Below are positions 1-6,944 of a stretch of 12,472 bases of DNA, in pieces. Origin of the DNA: Planctomycetota bacterium (GTDB taxonomy: Bacteria > Planctomycetota > Planctomycetia > Isosphaerales > Isosphaeraceae); assembly GCA_021777685.1 (NCBI GenBank), contig JAJYDH010000151.1, forward strand, positions 1-12,472, given 5' to 3'. The translations under genes were made by a program, and so were the position numbers. Positions within the stretch are counted from its first letter, which is position 1. Each line of letters begins with the position of its first letter. The notes under the pieces are model-generated. The model saw nothing but the letters and a program-made list of their open reading frames with translations, made no database searches and was not told the DNA's origin.

Positions 1-1
1 C

Positions 2-1372
2 AACCGCCTGTTCGGCGCGATCCAGGTCAGACCGATCGAGAAGCCGAAGGGCGGCGGGAACGACGGGAGGGCGGCGGCCTTCACGGTCGCGCCGGCCGAC
101 CCGAGGTCGGCCGCTGAGGCGGTCCTGCGGGAGTTCGCCTCGCGGGCCTTCCGCCGCCCCGTCGAGCCGGCCGAGGTCGCGCGTTACGCGCGACTGGCCC
201 ACAAGGGGCTCGACGAGGGTCGATCGTTCGAGGACGCGATGCGCGTGGCCTTCCGCGCGGTGCTCGCCTCGCCGAGGTTCCTCTTCCTGGACGAGGCTCC
301 CGGGCCGCTCGACGACCGGGCGCTGGCCTGCCGGCTCTCGTACTTCCTCGGGAGCACCCCGCCGGACGACGAGCTGCGCGACCTGGCGGCGAGGGGAGAA
401 CTGGGGCGGCCCGAGATCCTCCGCCGGCAGGTCGAGCGGCTGCTGGACTCGCCCAGGGCCGGGGCGCTCGTCGAGGACTTCGTTGGCCAGTGGCTCGAGC
501 TCCGGCAGATCGACTTCACCCGTCCCGACCGGAAACTCTACCCGGAGTTCGACGACATCCTCAAGGCGGCGATGGTCGGCGAGACGCGCGCGTTCTTCGC
601 GGAGCTGCTCAGGACCGACGCGCCCCTGTCCAACCTGATCCACTCCGACTTCCTGATGCTCAACCGCCGCATCGCCGAGCACTACGGGATCACCGGCATC
701 ACCGGCGAGGAATTCCGCCGGGTGCCCCTGCCCTCCGACTGCCACCGGGGGGGCGTGCTGACGCAGGCGAGCGTCCTGAAGGTGACGGCCAACGGCACCG
801 TCTCCTCGCCGGTCCTCCGGGGGGCCTGGGTGATGCGGCGGCTGCTGGGCGAGCCGCCCCCGCCGCCGCCCGCCAACGTCCCGACGTTCGAGCCCGACAC
901 GCGGGGGACGACCACGGTCCGCGAGCAGCTCGCCCGGCACCGCGACCAGGCCGCCTGCGCCGGCTGCCACGCCCGGATCGACCCGCCGGGGTTCGCCCTG
1001 GAGGGCTTCGACGTGATCGGCGGCTGGCGCGATCGCTACCGGGCCGAGAAGGGCGACCCCGCCCGGACGATCTTCCGGGGGCGAGAGGTCTGGGAGTACA
1101 AGCTCGGGCCGAAGGTCGACGCCTCGGGCGAGACCGCCGACGGCAAGGCGTTCCGCGACATCGACGAATTCAAGCGTCTGCTCATGGCCCGGGAGGACCA
1201 GGTCGCCCGGACCTTGGCGCAAAACCTGCTCACCTACGCCACCGGCGCGGGGGTCCAGTTCGCCGACCGCGAGGTCGTCGAGTCGATCCTGGCCGGCCTC
1301 AAGGCCCGAGGCGGCGGCCTCCGCACCCTGATCCACGAGATCGTCCAGAGCCGGACGTTCCGGACCAAGTGA
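2..1372 (+). CDS. Planctomycete PSD protein, DUF1595-DUF1592-DUF1588-DUF1585 (5' end outside window)
   Basis: The frame is open from base 2, so the gene begins upstream; 456 residues are visible. The domain order is typical of large planctomycete cytochrome-like PSD proteins. A DUF1595 stretch (VLREFASRAFRRPVE) is followed by DUF1592 (RVAFRAVLASPRFLF, LSYFLGSTPPDDEL, FVGQWLELRQID), then DUF1588 (GGVLTQASVLKVTANGT, the proline run EPPPPPPANVP, and CAGCHARIDPPGFALE at nt 956-1003). DUF1585 forms the C-terminus (VDASGETADGKAFRD to QSRTFRTK). The CxxCH at nt 956-970 could bind haem c, but the true cytochrome domain (PSD1) and DUF1587 would lie upstream of the window. Exact biochemistry is unknown; proteins of this family are thought to be exported and to work with DUF1552 proteins, possibly in envelope redox or polymer metabolism (inference). 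The next gene, DUF1552, follows after 41 bp on the same strand, so co-transcription is likely. An internal ATG at 239 should not be taken as the start, because homology runs upstream of it. Confidence 0.9.
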   Translation, partial: NRLFGAIQVRPIEKPKGGGNDGRAAAFTVAPADPRSAAEAVLREFASRAFRRPVEPAEVARYARLAHKGLDEGRSFEDAMRVAFRAVLASPRFLFLDEAPGPLDDRALACRLSYFLGSTPPDDELRDLAARGELGRPEILRRQVERLLDSPRAGALVEDFVGQWLELRQIDFTRPDRKLYPEFDDILKAAMVGETRAFFAELLRTDAPLSNLIHSDFLMLNRRIAEHYGITGITGEEFRRVPLPSDCHRGGVLTQASVLKVTANGTVSSPVLRGAWVMRRLLGEPPPPPPANVPTFEPDTRGTTTVREQLARHRDQAACAGCHARIDPPGFALEGFDVIGGWRDRYRAEKGDPARTIFRGREVWEYKLGPKVDASGETADGKAFRDIDEFKRLLMAREDQVARTLAQNLLTYATGAGVQFADREVVESILAGLKARGGGLRTLIHEIVQSRTFRTK

Positions 1373-1413
1373 CCTTCCCCGACCGGACCCCACCCCACCC
1401 CGCCCGGTGAGCC

Positions 1414-2694
1414 ATGACCCTCCCCCGTCCCGCCGGATCGATCGGGCGTCGCGAATTCCTCCGAGGGGCCGGCGTGGCCCTGGCCTTGCCGGTGCTGGAC
1501 GCCTTCCTGCCCGTCGTCCGGGGGGCGGCCGTCGCGGCGCCCCGGGCGAACCTGGTCTGCATCTGCACGTCGCTCGGCCTGCACGCCCCGTTCCTGTTCC
1601 CCGAGCAGGCCGGCGCGGACTACGCGCCCACGCCCTATTTGGAGATCATCAAGGATCACCGCCGCGATTTCACCGTGTTCTCGGGCCTGTCGCACCCCGA
1701 CCAGGCCGGGGCCAACGGCCACACCTCGGAGATGACCTGGCTGACCTCGGCGCGGAACCCGGGCCTGGGCGGGTTCAAGAACACGGTCTCGCTCGACCAG
1801 CTCGCGGCCGAGTCGATCGGGCTCCAGACCCGGTTCCCGTCGCTGGTCCTGGGCACGGGCACGCCCGGCCTCTCGTACACCCGGGGAGGCGTGATGATCC
1901 CGGCCGAGAGCCGGCCGTCGCGGGTCTTCGCCCGGCTCTTCCTCGAAGGGACGCCCGCCGAGAGGCGCCGGCAGGTGGACCGGCTCCGCGAGGGGCAGAG
2001 CATCATGGACACCGTCCAGGACGAGGCGCGGAGCTTCTCCCGCCGCGTCGGCGCCGCCGACCGCGAGAAGCTCGACGAATATTTCACGTCCGTCCGGGAG
2101 CTCGAACAGCGGCTCGTCACCTCCGAGGAGTGGGCCCGGAAGCCCAGGCCGAAGGTCGACGCCCCGCCGCCGCGCGACATCACCAACGGCCCCGACCTGA
2201 TCGGCCGGATGAGGTTGTTGTTCGACCTGATCCCGCTGGCCTTGCAGACCGACTCGACCCGGCTGATCACGATCATGCTCCAGGGGGCCAACGCCGTCCC
2301 GCCCGTCGCCGGGGTCACGATCGACCACCACAACCTCTCGCACCACGGCCGCGACCCCGAGAAGATCAAGCAACTCCGGTTGATCGAGGAGGAGCAATTC
2401 CGGGCCTTCCGCGACCTGCTCGCCCGGCTCAAGGTGAAGCAGGAAGGCGGGGCGCCGCTGCTTGACAGCACGATGGTCCTCTTCGGTAGCAACCTCGGCA
2501 ACGCCAACTCGCACGACACCCGGAACCTGCCGATCCTCCTGGCCGGCGGCGGGCTGAAGCACGGCCGGCACGTCGCCTTCGACGCCGAGAAGAACGCCCG
2601 GTTCTGCAACCTCTTCGTCACCGTCCTCCGGCGCCTCGGCCTGGAGACCGACGCCTTCGGGTCGAGCACCGGGACGCTGGCCGGCTTCGAGTGA
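1414..2694 (+). CDS. DUF1552 protein with Tat signal
   Basis: A 426-aa protein of normal length for DUF1552, a family common in planctomycetes and related to the alkaline-phosphatase-like DUF1501 group. The N-terminus has a twin-arginine signal, GRREFLRGAG at residues 11-20, then a hydrophobic stretch VALALPVLDAF, so folded export across the inner membrane is expected. Family landmarks are FTVFSGLSHPD (86-96), NGHTSEMTWLT (101-111), ITIMLQGANAVPP (286-298) and, near the C-terminus, VLFGSNLGNANSHDTRNLP (355-373) followed by LLAGGG. The His/Asp/Asn-rich motifs resemble metal-site segments of sulfatase/phosphatase folds, but no substrate is known. The start at 1414 places the Tat motif correctly; the ribosome site is poor (GGTGAG only 2 nt before ATG), which suggests translational coupling to the upstream PSD gene. 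Its last 77 bases are overlapped by the antisense tail of the truncated TPR-CHAT gene. Confidence 0.92.
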   Translation: MTLPRPAGSIGRREFLRGAGVALALPVLDAFLPVVRGAAVAAPRANLVCICTSLGLHAPFLFPEQAGADYAPTPYLEIIKDHRRDFTVFSGLSHPDQAGANGHTSEMTWLTSARNPGLGGFKNTVSLDQLAAESIGLQTRFPSLVLGTGTPGLSYTRGGVMIPAESRPSRVFARLFLEGTPAERRRQVDRLREGQSIMDTVQDEARSFSRRVGAADREKLDEYFTSVRELEQRLVTSEEWARKPRPKVDAPPPRDITNGPDLIGRMRLLFDLIPLALQTDSTRLITIMLQGANAVPPVAGVTIDHHNLSHHGRDPEKIKQLRLIEEEQFRAFRDLLARLKVKQEGGAPLLDSTMVLFGSNLGNANSHDTRNLPILLAGGGLKHGRHVAFDAEKNARFCNLFVTVLRRLGLETDAFGSSTGTLAGFE

Positions 2695-5600
2695 CGCGGC
2701 CGGATAATCCCTCCGACTTCGCGAGGCCGCGAGAGGGCCGAGATCGCGGGCTCGATCGAGAGTTCGATGTAGCCGAACTTGTGTGATAATCGTGGTTTCC
2801 AGTTCTCACCCGTGGGACTGCGGCTCCCATGAGGGCGCGGAGCCGGGCCAACTCTTCACCGCTGGCCGGGATGCGGTCGAACGACCCGGAGAGGGCCGGG
2901 GGCGCGGGGCGACCGGCCGGGGCGGGCTCGGGCCCCGCGGGTGCGGGTCCTGCCGCCAGTCGGGCATCGTCGGGCCGGTAGACCGGGTCGCCCAGGGCCC
3001 AGAGCGGGCGTGACGGCGGCCGGCGGGTGGACTCCCACCGCCCGATCGGGTGCAGGGCGGTCAGCGAGGGGGCGTAGCGGATCCGGTGGGACTCGACGAG
3101 CCAGCGACCCTCCCCCTCGCCCTCGGCCGGCTCGATCAGCATCTCGAACGGGAGGGTGCCCGGCGGGCCGCCGGCGACGATGACGAGGCCCTTCCCCCGG
3201 ATCAGCCCCGCGGCCGGGCCGAGCAGCATCGAGTACAGCTCGGCCCCCCGTTCCCGGGCCGCGTCGCGGTCCTCCAGGACCTTCGGCCGGGTCAGGGCCT
3301 CGATGCGTTCCACGATGTCCGGGGCGGGCGGGAGATGGTGGATCGACAGCCCGGTGGTCGAGGGGTCGTCGCCTCCGGAGAGGACGACCAGCTCGGAACC
3401 CCTTTCGCCCGGGACGAAGAGCAGGGCGACCTCGTCGGCGGCCAGGGTCTTGCGTGCCTCCTCCGGCGAGCAGGGCCTGGGGCTCATCAGCGCGGCGTAG
3501 CGTGGGAAATCGGACTCGATCCGCCCGATCAGCGTCCCCAGCTCGGACTCGATCCGGTCGCGGTCCCGTCGGAGTCGGGCGATCTCGTCGGGACGCCGGG
3601 CCTCGAACGGCCGTGACTGCTCGGCCTCGATCCGCCCGTCGAGGGAGCGGAGCCGAGCCTCCAACGCCGCCCGACGGTCGAGGAGATCGCGGTCGACCCC
3701 GCCGATCCGGCCGGCGTTCGATCGCGCCAGCGTTTCGAGGAAGACGCGGGCCGACGCGCGTTCGGCGGCGACGAGGGCCTCGCGGAGGTCCTCGGCGCGG
3801 CCCTCGGCCGCGAAGAGCCGCCGCCGGAGCCCGATCAGTTCCGGGAAGAGCTCGTGGGAGTCCTCGCCGGCCTCGATCTTCCCCTCGTCCGAGCCGATCA
3901 CGTCGCCTCGCAGTCGGTCGAGCACGTCGGCCGCCGCCTCGAGGAAGGACACGCACTCCCGGAGGCCGGCCGCATCCGGGTCTGGGCCCAGCCGGAGCTC
4001 GCGGACCTCCGCGCGACGGGCCAGGACCCGCCCCGCCTGGGGCGATGCGGGGATCGGGCCGCCTTGTCCGCCGCCGGCGTGCCGGCGGAGCGCCTCCAAC
4101 GCCTCGCCGAGGGTCCGGTCGGCCTCCTCGTACGCCCCGGCCCGGCGCCGGACGAGGGCGAGGTTCTCCAGGGCCAGGGCCTCGTGGCCGGGATCGGCAC
4201 GCCGGGCGACCTCGCGAGCCTCGAGCAGGTCACGCTCGGCGCCGGCCAGGTCGCCTCGCCGGGCCTTCGCCATCGCCGCGTTGTTGAGCGTCGACGCCAG
4301 CTCCGGGTGCCCGCCGGGGAAGGCATCCCGGGCGAGCTGGAGCGCCCGGCTCGCGTGGCCGGTCGCCTCGTCGTCGAGCCCGGCGGCCTCGCACGCCGAG
4401 GCCAGGCCGGACAGGTTCTGGATCACCTCGGGGTGGCGGGGGCCGAGGGTCGCTTCGAGGATGGCCAGGGCCTCCCGATAACGAGGGAGCGCCTCGCCCC
4501 AGGCCTGCCTCCGTCGGTAGACCCCGGCGATGTTGTCCAGGCAATACGCGACGTCCGGGTGGGGACGCGGATGGACCTTGCGCCAGGTCGTCAGCGCCAG
4601 CTCGTACCCGGCCAGGGCGCGGGGGTCGTCGCCCTGGCGCTGGTAGAGGCCGCCGAGATTGTTCAGGCTCCGGGCCACCTGCGGGTGGACCGGCCCGAAG
4701 CAGTCGCGATAGATCCGGAGCGACATCCGCTGCTCGGCCAGGGCTGCATCCAGCTCGCCCGCGTCGGAATGGGCCATCGACATCTCGTTGAGGGCGTGGG
4801 CGATGTCGGGATGTCCGGCGGGCAGGAGGCGTCGACGGGCCGAGAGCGACTCGCCGAAGAGCACCAGGGCCCGGGGATTGTCCCCGCTTCGCTTGGCGAC
4901 CACGCCGAGGTTGCCCGACAGCTCGGCGACGCTCAGCTCGGCGTCCGGGCCGAGCCTCCTCGTGATCCCCAGGGCCTCGACGAGCAGCGACCGGGCCGCG
5001 TCGAGTTCGCCCCGCTCGGACCGGACGACCCCGAGCGATCCGAGCGCGTCGGCCAGCATCGCAGGGTCGTCGCGGGCATGCTTGCGGCGGATCGCCAGCG
5101 CGAGCTCGGAGAATCGGGCCGCCTCGTCGAGCCGGCCGGCGTGGAACAGTGTCAGGCCCAGGTTGCGGTAGGTTGACGCCAGGGCCGGGTCGTCGTCGGC
5201 CAGGGCCCGGGAGCGGATCGCCAGGGCCCGGCGATGGTGCTCCTCGGCGCGGGCGAGGTCGCCGACGGCCTCATGGACGACCCCGAGGTTGTTCAGCGTC
5301 GTGGCGACCAGGGGGTCGTCCTTGCCCAGCACTTCTTCCCGGATCGCCAGCGCGGCCCGGTGGTGGGCGATGGCCGCCCCGTAGTCGCCCGCGGCCCGCA
5401 GGGCGATGCCCGCCTCGTGATGGGCCGTGGCCTGCCAGGCCGGGTCGCCGGCCCGGCCGAAGAGGCGGACCGCCTCGTCGAGCTGGTGGACCGCCTCGTC
5501 GGCCTTCCGGGCCCGGGCCGCGATCTGCCCCGTGAAGAAGCGGGCGAAGCCCCCGGCGCGGTCGTCGCCCCGCTCGCCGATCGCGCGGAGGAGGGCGATC

Positions 5601-5923
5601 GCCAGCCGCTCCTCGGCGTCGTCGTAGACCCGCCAGCCGCCGGCCAGCGTGTCGACGAGGGCGGGCGACAGCCGCTCCCGCTCGGCCTCGACGGCCCCGG
5701 CGATCTTCGCCGCGTCGACGACCTCGTAAGACGGCCCGTCGGCCCCCGCCCTCCGGACCTCCCGCAGGCCCCCGCCCGCGACGGCGCGGTCGACGATCGC
5801 CAGCATGGCCGCGACCCCCTCCCTCGTCGGGCGGGGCAGCTCGCCCGGCCTGGCCCGGGACGGGGCCCGGAGCTGGCCGACCAGGATCGTCAACGCGAGC
5901 AACACCGCGGCGGACATGGTCAT
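2618..5923 (-). CDS. Secreted TPR-CHAT protein lacking the catalytic half of the CHAT domain
   Basis: 1101 aa. A signal peptide is likely (MTMSAAVLLALTILVG, cleavage around 20-26). Eleven or so kinesin-light-chain type TPRs span about 165-612, with LNNLG-like cores every 42 residues. A helical linker lies at 650-810 (SARVFLETLARS, EAEQSRPFEA), and the N-terminal part of a CHAT domain at about 826-1020 (EVALLFVPGERGSELVV, KGLVIVAGGPPGTLPFEML, RIRYAPSLTALHPIGRW, LWALGDPVYRPDD). Homology to the intact paralogue ends at FDRIPASGEELARLRALMGA (to residue 1034, nt 2822). The remaining 67 residues are Arg/Ser-rich and not CHAT-like, and the catalytic His and Cys segments are absent. The last 77 bp run antisense into the DUF1552 gene. 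Start 5923 has GGAG 9 nt upstream (5933-5936). It is the last gene of the leftward series, 88 bp after the FecR-like gene. It may be a decaying protease, or a protease-dead sensor or scaffold. Confidence 0.82.
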   Translation of the reverse strand: MTMSAAVLLALTILVGQLRAPSRARPGELPRPTREGVAAMLAIVDRAVAGGGLREVRRAGADGPSYEVVDAAKIAGAVEAERERLSPALVDTLAGGWRVYDDAEERLAIALLRAIGERGDDRAGGFARFFTGQIAARARKADEAVHQLDEAVRLFGRAGDPAWQATAHHEAGIALRAAGDYGAAIAHHRAALAIREEVLGKDDPLVATTLNNLGVVHEAVGDLARAEEHHRRALAIRSRALADDDPALASTYRNLGLTLFHAGRLDEAARFSELALAIRRKHARDDPAMLADALGSLGVVRSERGELDAARSLLVEALGITRRLGPDAELSVAELSGNLGVVAKRSGDNPRALVLFGESLSARRRLLPAGHPDIAHALNEMSMAHSDAGELDAALAEQRMSLRIYRDCFGPVHPQVARSLNNLGGLYQRQGDDPRALAGYELALTTWRKVHPRPHPDVAYCLDNIAGVYRRRQAWGEALPRYREALAILEATLGPRHPEVIQNLSGLASACEAAGLDDEATGHASRALQLARDAFPGGHPELASTLNNAAMAKARRGDLAGAERDLLEAREVARRADPGHEALALENLALVRRRAGAYEEADRTLGEALEALRRHAGGGQGGPIPASPQAGRVLARRAEVRELRLGPDPDAAGLRECVSFLEAAADVLDRLRGDVIGSDEGKIEAGEDSHELFPELIGLRRRLFAAEGRAEDLREALVAAERASARVFLETLARSNAGRIGGVDRDLLDRRAALEARLRSLDGRIEAEQSRPFEARRPDEIARLRRDRDRIESELGTLIGRIESDFPRYAALMSPRPCSPEEARKTLAADEVALLFVPGERGSELVVLSGGDDPSTTGLSIHHLPPAPDIVERIEALTRPKVLEDRDAARERGAELYSMLLGPAAGLIRGKGLVIVAGGPPGTLPFEMLIEPAEGEGEGRWLVESHRIRYAPSLTALHPIGRWESTRRPPSRPLWALGDPVYRPDDARLAAGPAPAGPEPAPAGRPAPPALSGSFDRIPASGEELARLRALMGAAVPRVRTGNHDYHTSSATSNSRSSPRSRPSRGLAKSEGLSGRVTRSRPASRCSTRRRRSPGRGAGGR
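4088..5431 (-). repeat. TPR-coding tandem array, 126-bp period
   Basis: Within the 1101-aa protein, cores such as LNNLG, YRNLG, LGSLG, SGNLG, LNNLG and LDNIA recur at about residues 211, 253, 295, 337, 421 and 463, i.e. every 42 residues or 126 bp. On the + strand this shows as recurring gaggttgttcag-like words near 4280, 4533, 4659, 4911, 5163 and 5289. The copies are diverged, so this is an ancient protein repeat rather than recent DNA expansion. The 42-residue spacing is the kinesin light chain/NB-ARC-type TPR with an extended second helix loop (for example GKDDPLVATTLNNLG). Confidence 0.8.
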
Positions 5924-6011
5924 CGTCGGTATCTCCGCAGGGCTGACCTCGATCGATCATCGCGGGCCATGCCTCGACGTGGCCGCGACCAATACCCCGG
6001 CCGATGGCCGA

Positions 6012-6893
6012 CTATTCGAGGCCCGCCTGTTTTCTCAGCTCGGCCAGGATCAGCCGGGCGAACGGGTCATCGGGCGACTCCCTGGTCAGACGCTCGAAGG
6101 TCGCGATCGCCTCGGCGAAGGCGGCGAGCCGTCGGAAGGAGAGCCCCGCCGCGACGCGATCCGCCCGGTCGGGCGATTCGGCCAGGGGCTTCAGCTCGTC
6201 CAGCTGGGCCAGCTCGGACTCGCTGGCGACGGTGAAGTCGCCCGAGGCGACCGGCCGGAACTGCTCGTCCGTGACCTCCCAGCGGTAGACGTAGCCTCGG
6301 ACCAATGCCGGCTTGTCCGCGGGATAGATCGCCCGAGGTTCTTTCGCCTCGACCTTCCAAAGCTCGCGGCCGGCCCCCGAGACGAGTTTGACGCGGTAGG
6401 TCTTCGCCTCCGTCGAGGCGGGCCAGGCCAGGTCGGTCCGGTCGGAGCGGACGGTCGCCCCGGAGATCGGAGAGACGGCCTGCTTGCGGCCGTCGCCCGA
6501 GCGGAAACCGACGCCCGCCTTGCGGCCGTCGCCCGGGGCCGGGCGGAGGTTCTTCATCGTCGAGGCGACGGCCCGGGGCTGCTCCTTGCGGGCCGCGATC
6601 GATCCCGGGGGAGAGCAGCCCTTCGGGCCGACGGTCGCCTCGGACCCCGGCCTGATCGACTCGCGGACGCCCGCGCCCAGGATCGAGAGCGTGGCCGAGC
6701 CGCCGGCGGGGACCGCCAGGCGCTCGCCGGGATAGAGGAGGTCGCCCGGCTCGGCGGCCTTTGGCTGTCCCTCGGTCGGGCGGATCTCGACCTTGCCTCG
6801 GAGGTCCAGCACCATGGCCGCCGGCCTGGGTTTCGGCTTGGGAGGATCGTCGGGCGAGAGGGTCAGGGTGGCCAGGATCATCATGCTGAGCAT
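6012..6893 (-). CDS. FecR-like/Fn3-like partner of TPR-CHAT protein (copy A)
   Basis: 293 aa. The short hydrophobic N-terminus (LSMMILATLTLS) lacks a basic n-region, so it is a weak signal peptide, followed by a Pro/Lys stretch. Residues about 27-92 look FecR-like (LDLRGKVEIR, GDLLYPGERLAVPAGGSATL, GSEATVG): a small beta domain that in other proteins sits in the periplasm. Next come a conserved basic linker with a cysteine (KGCSPP, C93) and the MKNLRPAPGDGR segment (83-133). Then follow an Fn3-like beta domain (about 141-225; DLAWPASTEAKTYRVKL, GYVYRWEV) and a helical TPR-like end (about 245-290; AFAEAIATFERLTRESPDDPFA). The gene lies between two TPR-CHAT genes, 51 bp after one and 88 bp before the next, and has a paralogue in the same relative position upstream. 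The arrangement recalls cyanobacterial TPR-CHAT genes that travel with DUF928-type Fn3-like proteins, but I cannot show homology. Function is unknown; a partner or substrate of the CHAT protein is inferred. Confidence 0.85.
   Translation of the reverse strand: MLSMMILATLTLSPDDPPKPKPRPAAMVLDLRGKVEIRPTEGQPKAAEPGDLLYPGERLAVPAGGSATLSILGAGVRESIRPGSEATVGPKGCSPPGSIAARKEQPRAVASTMKNLRPAPGDGRKAGVGFRSGDGRKQAVSPISGATVRSDRTDLAWPASTEAKTYRVKLVSGAGRELWKVEAKEPRAIYPADKPALVRGYVYRWEVTDEQFRPVASGDFTVASESELAQLDELKPLAESPDRADRVAAGLSFRRLAAFAEAIATFERLTRESPDDPFARLILAELRKQAGLE
6483..6535 (-). repeat. 17-bp direct repeat pair inside FecR-like gene A
   Basis: The + strand word cttgcggccgtcgcccg occurs exactly at 6483-6499 and again at 6519-6535, an offset of 36 bp or 12 codons. 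Both copies are in frame and encode GDGRK twice (residues 121-125 and 133-137). The paralogue (copy B) has only the copy within PAPGDGRKAGVGF; at the other place it reads GPRQGG. This looks like a local in-frame duplication or slippage after the two genes separated. Confidence 0.7.
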
Positions 6894-6898
6894 GGAAA

Positions 6899-6908
6899 CT
6901 CGATCCTC
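6899..6908 (-). promoter_or_regulatory. Ribosome binding leader of FecR-like gene A
   Basis: Read on the - strand this is gaggatcgag, ending 5 nt before the ATG at 6893 (GAGGAT core with a 9-nt spacer). The identical 10-mer lies at the identical distance before the paralogous gene at 11586. This supports both starts and shows that the leader was duplicated with the gene. Confidence 0.6.
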
Positions 6909-6944
6909 ACGGGTTCGGGGGAACGATCCGGGACCGGGGACGCA

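Noticed and set aside
490..1410. 306-codon + strand frame inside the PSD gene
   Set aside because: Arg/Pro/Ala-rich frame-shifted reading of the PSD gene; the domain-bearing frame is 2-1372.
2761..2779. Rho-independent terminator after DUF1552
   Set aside because: The inverted repeat AGTTCG/CGAACT is short and no T-run follows; too weak to call.
2695..2830. A frameshift hiding the rest of the truncated CHAT domain
   Set aside because: I translated the other two leftward frames after 2830. None shows the expected DRLLG, HFATHG or LSAC motifs, and only about 130 bp remain before DUF1552, so the catalytic half is truly absent.
3854..5176. Long + strand open frame of 440 codons opposite the TPR region
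   Set aside because: It is an antisense shadow of the TPR-CHAT gene. Its composition (Gly, Arg, Pro, Val rich) is what a GC-rich reverse strand gives, and the sense frame has clear TPR and CHAT motifs.
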